DNA of 64,000 nt from Pararge aegeria (taxonomy: Eukaryota > Arthropoda > Insecta > Lepidoptera > Nymphalidae), in the NCBI RefSeq assembly GCF_905163445.1, contig NC_053182.1:9052001-9116000 (forward strand), given 5' to 3'. Shown one piece after another: positions 56,046 through 64,000 of this stretch. Made by a program: the position numbers and the translations under genes. Positions within the stretch are counted from its first letter, which is position 1. Every line of letters starts with the position of its first letter. The notes beneath the pieces were generated by a model, which did no database searches, was not told the origin of the DNA, and saw only the letters and a list, made by a program, of their open reading frames with translations.

Positions 56046-56919
56046 CTACTTGTAAACGTTTAAAATATTAACCTTGTATCATTTATTACAGCTGGCAATC
56101 GGCATCGACATTTTAAAATACTTTTTGAGGTACATAGGCAACTTTGAGCTCGCGCTGGCAGTTCTCAGTTTGTAAACAAATATTATGTCAGCAATAAACG
56201 TGAATTCAAAGATAATTGTGTTATGATTTTAAATCATAAAATGTTCAAGTTGTTTACGTAAGTTTAAGTACCTTTCAATTACATTTAAGTTTGTAGGCAC
56301 TTTGAAGCAGCGATTACGGCGAAGACCAAATGGGAAAGTCGTTATGATTTTCTTGGTACACAATAGAAATATCTTACAACGCGTTGACAAAGATCGCAGT
56401 TCACAATAAATTCCCGTCCAATATGTAGGTACAGCAATACGGAGATGGTCTATAGGTACAAAAGGATTGAGCTGATTAGCGAAAGCGATTGAATCTTGGG
56501 CCGAAGGGCAGATAACTGATAAGCGGCGACGTCTGCGGCGCATGCGTAATTAGAGACAAACAGAAAATAATTGGCCGCAATCACGCCGCATAACTGGTAT
56601 AAGGAACGTGCTAGGGCGGTACCGGTGAAGCGATTTACTAGCGCCCTGGCGGAAGCTCCTAAGGCTTTCAGCGCCGGTGTTCGTTAGACAAGATGCGCGA
56701 TTTGATACCCAATAAATATTACCGTTATTTGTTTGTAGATAATATCACGGTGAATCTCGCTTTGGAAATCTCTGAATGCAGTTATAAGGTTTCATGTGAC
56801 TACGTAATCGCATCTAAGACCGCTCGTGAATTACTAGGCAACCCAGTATTAATCCTTATACTTTATCAATATTTTAAATCGAGCATTTTTTTATTTGCAC
56901 TACGTTAGCTAGACTAGTT
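56046..56919. other. Unique sequence with CpG-rich block
   Basis: 56515-56700 is CpG-rich (gcggcgacgtctgcggcgca, ctagggcggtaccggtgaag, ctttcagcgccggtgttcg) and includes taattag and taattgg homeodomain cores. An ATG at 56693 opens a 71-codon frame (DLIPNKYYRYLFVDNITVNL) that is not implausible but lacks motif or splice support. Candidate promoter or enhancer. Confidence 0.35.
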
Positions 56920-57170
56920 AGTTAGCCCTTGACTGCAATCTTACTCGGTGGTAAGTGATGATGCATTCTAAGATGGTAGCGGGCTAAACTGTTATATTAC
57001 TCCCTGTATGGCAGTTATACTCGTATTTAACCCATACCCCTAATCGGTTATTACGTGACATCATACCGGAACGCTAAATCGCTTAGCGGCACGTCTTTGC
57101 CGGTAGGGTGGTAACTAGCCACGGTCTAACTAGACCAGACCAGAGAAATTTCGGAAATAATAAAAGTTAA
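56920..57170 (-). mobile_element. S3 SINE, antisense, head truncated
   Basis: gttagcccttgactgcaatc, gatggtagcgggctaaact, cggcacgtctttgccggtag and accagaccagagaaatttcg in order. The tRNA head is missing at the right. Confidence 0.85.
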
Positions 57171-57189
57171 AGCGATCATATTATTTTAA

Positions 57190-57285
57190 AGGATATCATC
57201 AATATCATTCGCATCCAATTAACATCCCACTGCTGGGCAAAGGCGTCCTCTATCATAAGAGAGACGTTTAAAGGGTATTACAATA
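57190..57285 (-). mobile_element. S2 SINE 3' fragment, antisense
   Basis: tcatcaatatcattcgcatc, acatcccactgctgggcaaa and cgtcctctatcataagagag. It lies 20 bp from the S3 copy. Confidence 0.65.
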
Positions 57286-58639
57286 CTTATCCTATTGTAT
57301 AAGTCTTCTTCTAGACCTTTATAATCCGGTGGTTAATAGCTACAGTTTTAAATGTAACCAACTGCCTTCATTTCTGTGGTATAGAATATAGATACACAGG
57401 GATAAAACGATATGAAGACAATGTAAGAAAAACTATATATTTTATCTTATTTTTAAATCTTCCATCTATTCATTAAAAATTAAAAACTGTGCGTGTGTCT
57501 CGTGAAAACTCGGAAATTGCTAGAAAAAGAAACCGTTAACGTGGATGAAGAATGCAAATGTAAAGAAATAATAGGTCATAGCAAAGTATCGTCAACGGGC
57601 GGCCTACACAAAATACTTATTAAGATCAAACAAATTCAAAAATAATTTTTATTTTTGGCAGTATATCAGATATACATCTAGCAGATGGTGCAGACAAACT
57701 GATGATGATGACGATAAATCAATCAAATAGACCATCCAGTCGAAATCTCTCCTTACATTCAAAATAGAATATGGTACACATTTGAATTAAAATTTACATA
57801 AAGTTTATCACGAGTTTATCTTATGGACAATCGATTGACAGTGGACTTGGACGTATACTACTACTGTAGTACCTGTGACCTGTTCCGTTTATTTGAATTG
57901 CAAGCAGAGTCACTACAGAAACGGAACATGACTAAATGTAATTTAATCACAGCCCACTACATGTTGGCAATATATCTTATGGACAGAATTATCTTAAATA
58001 GATTAGTCAACAATTACCTACTTGTAAGGGCGTCTACACGGTGTTTGCTTAATATTATAATTTCAGGTTAAGCGAATCGTTATTAATTTTATATTTAGAT
58101 TATCTCCAATGTAGTCCATGAATAAGGCATAGCATTTTAGTAGGAATTATTTAGGCATACTTGCTATACAAATGACGTAATACTTAGTCAATCATTTTTA
58201 AGAGCTCTGTCAGACTAGGATCTAAGTATCATTAAGAGGCAAAAATAATAATAGTTAAAAATATCACGGACCATAAGCCAATTCAGAGCGACATAATCAT
58301 TATACAGACGAATAAAAGCATATTAATTTTTACTGTTAAATTTCGTTCTAGTAGAGAAGTTTTATCGCGCCCTTGCAGCTCGTAACGTATATACTTGGTA
58401 CGCTTGAAATTTTAATAGTATGCTGAAAAAGTTTCTTATTTATTGGTTTTATTCATTTGCTAAAATTCATCAATGCCTTTTGAATTCATCGTATGTCTGC
58501 CATAATTTATAGCTCCCACATGTTCCCACCATAAAGCATTTTTGTGTTTTAGTAACAAAGACATGTTGCCAGTGTAATTATAGCTACATAAGGCCTACAA
58601 CTCAGGCTGACGGACACAGCGTGACACTTTCTTTTCTTT
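57286..58639. other. AT-rich, no gene called
   Basis: 57823-58071 is an 82-codon frame from a real ATG (MDNRLTVDLDVYYYCSTCDL) with a 10-bp inverted pair inside (tgttccgttt 57881-57890 / 57919-57928). No motif. Not called as a gene. Confidence 0.4.
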
Positions 58640-58880
58640 TTTTTCCAGTTAGGGAGTATGGTAGTCATACCCCTAATCGGTTTCTACGTGACATCGTACC
58701 GGAACACCACGTCGCTTAGCGTCACGACTTTGTCTGTAGGGTGGTAACTAGCCACAGCCAAAACTCCCACCAGGCCAGACACGAGAAAATTTAGAAATTA
58801 TAAATTTCCTAATGCTGGGTATTGACATCGGGACCTCATACAAACATTTTGTAGGACGCGATCCTTTCATGCTCGGCAAA
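58640..58880 (-). mobile_element. S3 SINE, antisense
   Basis: agttagggagtatggtagtc, gtcgcttagcgtcacgactt, tggtaactagccacagcc and aacatgac-free head sequence (tgctgggtattgacatcggg) in order. The tail part is missing at the left. Confidence 0.8.
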
Positions 58881-58899
58881 GTGTTGATCTGCAATCTGC

Positions 58900-58990
58900 T
58901 AGTTTTTTTTTTTATATTTAGGCAAGTGCTTGACTGCAATCACACCTGATGTTAAGTGATGATTCAGCCTAGGATGAAGCGCGCTTGCCT
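58900..58990 (-). mobile_element. S3-related SINE tail fragment
   Basis: A T run followed by aggcaagtgcttgactgcaa, tcacacctgatgttaagtga and gaagcgcgcttgcctagaag. The gactgcaat..cacctgatg..aagtgatgat text is shared with the S3 tail, but the ends (ggcaagtg / cttgcct) form a different inverted pair, so this is a related subfamily. Confidence 0.6.
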
Positions 58991-59700
58991 AGAAGAAGTA
59001 TTACTGTTAATAAAAAACTACTTTGTTTCTGATCAAGTCAGCATGTCTGATTTTATAATGGAAAGTTTGACCGTAATGCTTGTTATTAAAGAATAAGAAA
59101 AAACGTTTGTCATTTTTATCACATTATACCCTATTGGTGTAACTATGCTTCCTGCACCTTCATATTTTCTATGCAAAATGGAATAAGACAACTTTTTATA
59201 CTAAATTACGTCTCTTGTGTGATCAAGCGCTGATTTGTTGCATTTAATATTCTCTTAATTAAAAGCCTAGTTTTATATTAATAAAAACACTTCATTTTAA
59301 ACCGGTAGTTTTGTAGCACTAATAATAATGATTATAATAATTTAAAGCATAAAAGCATTCAAACCGACTAGAATTATTTTATTAATTTTCTAAGGTCGTT
59401 AGGAATTTAACATATAGCCAGCATTTTTCATAATATAATTTAGCAATTGAAATAACTAATGATAAATGAGCAACAATCAATCACAGATTCTTTGGGGCGT
59501 AGGTCAAACTAAACAAAGCTGACAACATAACCATTGCGCAAACGTATATTCCTTATCTATCGAAGGAAATCTTGCAGATCAGCATAAATACTGTAAAGCA
59601 CATCGTGGAATGTGGATTGAAATGAACGAAAGCTAAACATTTAGCATTGGTTTGAAATATAAATCTTTATTCGTTTAAGTAGTTTATTTCGGTTGTACGA
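58991..59700. other. AT-rich, no gene
   Basis: Nothing recognised. Confidence 0.45.
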
Positions 59701-59703
59701 CTG

Positions 59704-59850
59704 AGGGCGAAGTGGTGAACACTGTAGTTCTATAATTGCGAGATTCCGATACCCAGGTTCGATGCCCGGCAAACACTATTTGGGAATATATATTTTTTAA
59801 ATTTCCTCTTCCATGGCCATGGTTATCCACTGACAAAGACGAAATAGCAG
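59704..59850 (+). mobile_element. S3 SINE 5' part
   Basis: gggcgaagtggtgaacactg (A box region) and cccaggttcgatgcccggc (B box) followed by tatttgggaatatatatttt and gacaaagacg. Truncated after about 150 bases. Confidence 0.7.
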
Positions 59851-60385
59851 TCAAGACTTACATAAAGCGGAATGAAAAAACTCTTCAACATATTATATCA
59901 TACCTACTTATTAGTTGGATTCATACAGAAATTGCTTTGTATAAAACTTGCAGTAGCTTGTTGCTATGCTTGTAGCAGTTCAATTCCCGTTTACTATTTT
60001 GTCGTTTCGTGATTTTAAATGACATTTAAACAAAAATCAGACTAACCCTAACAGACTAACCGGTAGGGCTATCAAAAATGTATGTATTTCAGTCACACAA
60101 TGAAGATTAAGTTTAGGACGAATAAAAATTGTTGTACCTACTTGATACTTGAGTACTTAGACATCCTTTGGCCCGACGATGGTGCATAATTCTGGGTTTC
60201 TTTTTTTAAATAAAAATACTGTACAGCTTCATAATATGACTTGATTACCTAAAGATATGTTTTAGCATATTATCCAGTTTCGTTTCTTGCACAAAATTTG
60301 ACTCCTTCTTCCCAGTCTTCCTTTTAAAGGGCCTATGATGTAGGGATATTTCTTAATTATAGATTATTTTGTATCAATTTTAACG
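59851..60385. other. No gene called
   Basis: AT-rich spacer between two S3 copies in the same orientation. Confidence 0.45.
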
Positions 60386-60705
60386 AACTCCGTGAGCACT
60401 ATTAATTTAATTAAGAGGTCCTTGGTTCGATTCTCGGTAGAGGCAATGTGGGAATTTATAATTTCTAAATTTTCTCTGGTCTGGTCTGAAGGGACGCTTT
60501 GGCCTAATCACTTGACACGCCTTGTCGGTAGTTACCACCCTACCGACAAAGACGTGTCGTTAAGCGATTTAGTGTTCCGGTGCGATGTCGCGTAAAACCA
60601 ATTAGTAGTATGGCTACCATATACTCCCTAACAGGTTAGCCTTCTACCATCTTAGACTGTGAGATTGCAGTCAAGGGCTAACTTGTAGTAGAATAAAAAA
60701 AAAAT
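60386..60705 (+). mobile_element. S3 SINE, full-length
   Basis: gtccttggttcgattctcgg (B box), gggaatttataatttctaaa, cctaccgacaaagacgtgtc, gtgttccggtgcgatgtcgc, cctaacaggttagccttcta and caagggctaacttgtagtag, ending in an A-run of ten. The A box is degenerate. A clean A tail suggests this is one of the younger copies. Confidence 0.88.
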
Positions 60706-61414
60706 GATTGGACGTCAAAACGTTGGCAAATTGTCAAAATTGTTTTAAACATGATTGTTGCTCTACATTTTTTGCTCCTGCTTTCACCAAACACAATTTC
60801 ATACTAGGCTTGCGCTTGACAGCTGTCATGTTGGGGCGCATTTGCCTAGAAAATTCCTTTTCACTCTTTAACGCCTTTAAGGCAAATACATAGTTCATAT
60901 TCATTTTATTCCTATAAATACTTGAAGTTAAGCATATCGCAGATAAACGATTATCGCATGCGTAGTTTGGTGGTATAGTTACTTTATATAGATAATTCAT
61001 TTTTGTGATACAAAATTATATACACTACTAAGAAATAACGTGTTTCATCTTGTCACTGACGTAATGTATTATCATGACCTTGTGTTTGGATTGAAAGCCA
61101 CAATTAAAGATTAAGTCACACCGCTCGGTAGCGTGGAAAGGCTCCGATTAAAACATAAATATGCAAATGGATTGACGCTCTAATAGCTGGGAATAATATC
61201 TTACACAAATTAGTTATTTGAGATTTATGCTTTGAACAATTTATAGAAAGGCGTCTGGATACGGATATTATGTACATCGTTGATGTTATATCATTAGATT
61301 TTTACAACGCAATATCCTCAGATCTTTTTTCCGCTCTTATTCATCACACTTTCATAACATTCTGATGTGCCGGATCAGAAATGAAAAAATGAAAAAATAA
61401 CTGACCAATTGCAA
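60706..61414. other. Unique AT-rich sequence before the DNA transposon
   Basis: The 88-codon minus frame at 60734-61000 has no motif. No repeat was recognised. Confidence 0.45.
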
Positions 61415-61416
61415 TA

Positions 61417-61440
61417 GGGGAGGCCGGGGCTGGAAGTTCC
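61417..61440 (+). repeat. Left terminal inverted repeat
   Basis: Starts ggggaggccggggctg. It matches the right end over 24 bases with a single difference (g/a at the 17th base). Directly preceded by TA. Confidence 0.92.
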
Positions 61441-61837
61441 CGGGGCACGTTGTTCCGACAGTAATAAGTTTGTAAAGAAAAGAGATAGCAATACACGTGA
61501 AGTGCGTCGTTGAAGCATCAGGCGGCGCGCCACTTTGGCGGCCATCTTAGTTGCATCGAAGGCGGCGAAAGAGTGGCTGTGTGCACTGTGCTAGTAGAAC
61601 ACCACGTGAGTAAATTTTTTCGTAATTAAACTTTTTGGTCTATTTCTCTTTATTATTGACCGATTTATGTGCATCTTTCCAATTTTAGAGTGGCATTTGT
61701 CAGGTATTTTATAGCTTGAATGTTTTTTCAATTGAATTTGTTAATTTGCTAGCATGACAGTTTTTATCCAAAAATATAATTTGGGGCTACAAGTTCCCTC
61801 CCAAAGGGGCTGGTTGTTCCCCGGAACAACTTACCCC
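61426..61837. promoter_or_regulatory. Left cluster of five 15-bp iterons
   Basis: ggggctggaagttcc (61426-61440, inside the TIR), ggggcacgttgttcc (61442), ggggctacaagttcc (61783), ggggctggttgttcc (61806) and, inverted, ggaacaacttacccc (61823-61837). The fixed parts are GGGG and GTTCC with a fixed 15-bp length. Likely transposase binding sites, by analogy with subterminal repeats of other DNA transposons. Inference. Confidence 0.75.
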
Positions 61838-61892
61838 AATCGATCTTTAAATTTTCTATACATTTTTACAGTATATTTTTCATTTTTTTAGG

Positions 61893-62042
61893 ATGGTACG
61901 TACCTACAAACGGAAAACTGAGAGAGGGAAAATATCCGAAACGTTATTACGTCAAGCTGCCAATGCTGTCATACAAGATGGAAGAAAAGTAAAAAGGTAA
62001 CTGGAAATTTGCCACATGACATTAAATCGATTTAACCATTAA
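61893..62042 (+). pseudogene. Pogo-like transposase N-terminus (psq-type HTH), broken
   Basis: ATG at 61893 (context aggATGg) begins MVRTYKRKTERGKISETLLR and continues QAANAVIQDGRKVKR. An in-frame TAA at 61998-62000 interrupts it. The same frame then gives LEICHMTLNRFNH before a second stop at 62040. The text 'RKT-RG ... L--A--AV--G--V ... CHMTLNR' is the pipsqueak/CENP-B-type helix-turn-helix start of pogo transposases, which binds the transposon ends. It would make at most a 35-residue peptide. Confidence 0.85.
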
Positions 62043-62551
62043 TAGTGCCCAAGAACTTCAATTTACACCAGTAAAGATGAATGCTTCAGCGTTGTTTAAT
62101 CCTGAAATTGTAAAGCCTTTACCAAAGGCATCCCCAAGATTGCAGATGGCTACAAAACGCCGTATTAGAAAGACAGCTGTTTTGACCGACACGCCAGAAA
62201 AAAATGCATTAGCTGAAGAACAGGTAAAGAAGAAATCAAGGAAAGACGAAGCAATTAGAAACAACGGGAAAGAAAACAACAATAATAAAGAAAAAGGTAA
62301 AGGCAAGGGAAAAGCTCAAAAAAAAGCTAAACGAAGAGTATTACAGGAAAACGAGAGTGATAGTGATGATGAGGTTCTGGAATGGTACTGCATAATTTGT
62401 TGTGATTCATATTCAAATTCACTACCAAGAGAAACGTGGATAGAATGTAGCTTGTGTAAATTGGGCACATGTTAAATGTATAAATGAAACTGATAACATT
62501 ACTTATGTGTGTCCCAACTGTGAGTCAGATGAAGAATTTAACGATGAATAA
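62041..62551 (+). pseudogene. Pogo-like transposase C-terminus with PHD-type finger
   Basis: Open from 62041. It reads FTPVKMNASALFNPEIVKPL and AVLTDTPEKNAL (a segment conserved near the end of pogo transposases), then a long lysine-rich basic stretch and an acidic SDSDDE run. A zinc-finger start follows (EWYCIICCDSYSN, WIECSLCK). A frameshift at about 62460 (one base gained or two lost) breaks the frame, ending the first ORF at 62475. The second half, WAHVKCINETDNITYVCPNC, continues one frame over to a stop at 62549-62551. Together the cysteines and histidine follow the C4HC3 order of a PHD-type finger. AATAAA follows at 62553. Confidence 0.85.
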
Positions 62552-63088
62552 GAATAAAAGTTACCAAAGTTGATTACGACTGATTAAAACAAGACTGATG
62601 GCTTCTTACGTCTTCATTGTAATTTTATTTCACTTAATAAAAATAATTTGATAACCTCAAGGTGATAAATAATTTGACGTTATTTGTTTAGTTATTATAA
62701 TTGTAAGTTTTGATCTCACTTTCCATTAAATTTATTATTGAAGCGTTTGCAAGAAGGTTACCTATTTTGTTATGTAGTTAAAATAAGTGCAGTTATGTTT
62801 GTAAGGTTTTTAACTTGATGAATCTCTATTAAAGTGGAATTAAAAGAAATATTTATCTGAAGATTGCCAGTTATATTCTGTTATCTTTTTTTAAGTTCAG
62901 TTATGGAAGTGTCAACATTTCAAAATGTTAATCTAGATGTAGCTAGTAATTTTTTTTTATTGTTTTTTTAAAGTTTATACTATTTCATAACAACGTAATA
63001 AACGTAACTATAGAAATTATTGTTTTATTTCAAAGTTTTATATAAAAAACCTTATATTATCCTTTTACTTTATTTAAATTATCCAAGT

Positions 63089-63323
63089 GGAACAATTTGC
63101 CCCACACATGGAACAACTCGCCCCAAAGTGGGGTTAATTGTTCCTTTCCAAAATTATGCAAAAATATGCCTGTACAAAAAAATATATTGAGAAACTAGCA
63201 GAAATGACTTCACTATTACAGAGACCGATTAAGACTTTTTAATAAAATCAAACATTAAAAATTGAAATCTTATTTTTTTATCATAAAATTACATGTTATT
63301 TGAAAATCGGAACTTTCAGCCCC
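63089..63323. promoter_or_regulatory. Right cluster of four 15-bp iterons
   Basis: Inverted ggaacaatttgcccc (63089-63103) and ggaacaactcgcccc (63110-63124), direct ggggttaattgttcc (63130-63144), and inverted ggaactttcagcccc (63309-63323) inside the right TIR. Same 15-bp motif as on the left. Confidence 0.75.
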
Positions 63324-63332
63324 GGCCTCCCC
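63309..63332 (-). repeat. Right terminal inverted repeat
   Basis: Ends cagccccggcctcccc and is followed by TA. Exact mate of 61417-61440 except for one base. Confidence 0.92.
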
Positions 63333-63334
63333 TA

Positions 63335-63480
63335 CTCAATTGCAAACTGAGCTTTTAGTAGGCGTTAGTTTGTTAGAGCGTTTAGTGGAAAAAAACGTAT
63401 TGCTTATTTGTTTTCTTAGGGATAGATCAACTAAGTTTGTTTGTTACGGTGCTAACAAATTACTAAAAACTGTGCTATAG
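63335..63480. other. Short spacer, no gene
   Basis: Sequence between the DNA transposon and the RTE-like LINE. Nothing recognised. Confidence 0.5.
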
Positions 63481-63753
63481 TTAGTCCCACCTCGGGGGTC
63501 TACCAACGCTGCGTTTACCGGTGCGAAGTCGCCATACCAGCACCTTGAGACTCTTCCATCGGGTGTCCGAGCTATGTGGCTCGCCCATTGCTACTTCAGC
63601 TTTGCGACTCGTTGAGCTATGTCGGTAAATCTGGTTCTTATACAGATCACGTGGAGATACTTCGAGTATAGATCTCTCCATCGCCCGCTGTGTGACTTCC
63701 TCTAAGACCCATAGTCGGCGACCACGTTTTAGAGTCCTAAGTCATCAGCTAAA
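63481..63753 (-). pseudogene. RTE-like LINE coding fragment, inverted 5' part
   Basis: On the minus strand one frame reads EVTQRAMERSILEVSPRDLY, KNQIYRHSSTSRKAEVAMGE and VWRLRTGKRSVGRPPRW before a stop. It corresponds to the C-terminal part of RTE-type RT (TQRAMER..., the K-W-GH-A--DGRW region in another frame, GRPP-RW). It ends at the protein position where the sense segment next door starts. Confidence 0.75.
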
Positions 63754-63895
63754 GAGGTGGACCGGTGACATCAAACGAGTCGCAGGAAGCCCAAGTGGCA
63801 CAAGACCGTGATATTTGGAACTCGCTATAAAAAATCTATGTCCAGCAGTGGGCGTCAGTAGGCAGGTAGGTAGATGGTGCTGATGATGTTGTGCT
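63754..63895 (+). pseudogene. RTE-like LINE 3' end, sense part
   Basis: Starts gaggtggaccggtgacatc (RWTGDIKRVAGS), continues through atatttggaactcgctataa and tatgtccagcagtgggcgt, and ends in a gctgatgatgttg tail. This is the 3' end of the same LINE type as 37343-37655. Confidence 0.8.
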
Positions 63896-63949
63896 AGTTA
63901 GATACATATCATCAACGTGTATCAACTACTCATTCTATATTTTTTATAA

Positions 63950-64000
63950 CATTACAAGTTAGCCCTTGCCTGCAAACTCATATAGTGTTAATGATACTGT
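63950..64000 (-). mobile_element. S3 SINE, antisense, cut by window edge
   Basis: attacaagttagcccttgcc then tgcaaactcata is the antisense S3 tail. The element continues beyond the window. Confidence 0.75.

Larger units (their letters stand above)
61417..63332 (+). mobile_element. Pogo/Tigger-like DNA transposon, internally deleted
   Basis: A 1,916-bp element flanked by TA on both sides (61415-61416 and 63333-63334), the target duplication of the Tc1/mariner/pogo superfamily. The terminal inverted repeats are 24 bp with one mismatch. It carries the N-terminal HTH and the C-terminal zinc finger of a pogo-type transposase, fused at about 62040 with the DDE catalytic region missing. It is therefore non-autonomous. 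A possible 5' UTR intron runs from gtgagt at 61606 to the AG at 61890-61891, just before the ATG. Nine copies of a 15-bp motif lie near the two ends. Nothing else in the window belongs to this family. Confidence 0.88.

Noticed and set aside
57823..58071. 82-codon ATG frame with an internal 10-bp inverted pair
   Set aside because: Length within chance expectation. The inverted pair has a 28-base loop with no compensating structure.
61998..62000. aaaaag|gtaact read as a splice donor in the transposase start
   Set aside because: The same frame continues after the TAA with CHMTLNR, the expected next part of the HTH, so it is a nonsense mutation and not an intron.

Overview
The window is AT-rich, repeat-dense animal DNA. 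It reads as a lepidopteran, probably butterfly, genome. The basis is recognition of several interspersed-repeat families typical of moths and butterflies: tRNA-headed SINEs, RTE-like and jockey/CR1-like non-LTR tails, a 'cccgcgacttcgtccgcg' repeat and an 'acggaaccctaaaa' repeat. No database search was possible and the species was not determined. There is no operon, rRNA, functional tRNA gene or CRISPR array. No host gene can be named with confidence, so the window is best read as intergenic or long-intron sequence.

Layout. 1-1310: decayed reverse transcriptase (RT) of a non-LTR element, cut by the window edge. 1.3-14 kb: mostly unique AT-rich sequence with scattered SINEs, a 35-bp palindrome (7121-7155) and two CpG-rich islands (7540-7770 and 10040-10460) that look like gene starts. 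14-31 kb: four SINE families (called S1-S4 here), LINE tails and two candidate host exons (18047-18166 plus; 20057-20219 minus, ending at a consensus splice donor). 31-36 kb: a GC-richer unique block (31800-32200) and a Penelope-like remnant (33901-34220). 36-42 kb: RTE-like and jockey/CR1-like LINE copies. The LINE at 38936-39885 keeps a 221-codon open RT C-terminus and a (tttgact)n tail. A 110-bp local duplication lies at 40382 and 41256. 42-48 kb: a 54-bp near-perfect palindrome (42599-42652) and a 21-bp perfect-stem hairpin (45523-45580). 49505-50410: four tandem 227-bp units, each containing a foldback structure. 51-61 kb: more LINE and SINE copies and a candidate TATA promoter with first exon (54382-54523).

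The best-defined unit is at 61417-63332. It is a 1,916-bp pogo/Tigger-like DNA transposon with TA target duplication and 24-bp terminal inverted repeats. Its helix-turn-helix (HTH) start and PHD-type zinc-finger end are recognisable, but the DDE catalytic core is deleted. Nine copies of a 15-bp motif (GGGG, seven variable bases, GTTCC minus one; spelled out in the entries) occur at its two ends, including inside both terminal repeats. The right edge (63481-63895) is an RTE-like LINE whose 5' part is inverted at a micro-homology, the signature of twin priming.

The repeats form a small ecology. S1 and S2 SINEs share a 3' end style (cag-cag-tggg then tgatgatga) with the RTE-like LINE, which is the likely source of their retrotransposition machinery. 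S3 and S4 end in A-rich and TATTTATT tails like other LINE tails present here. All protein-coding traces of mobile elements are broken, so nothing in this window looks autonomous.
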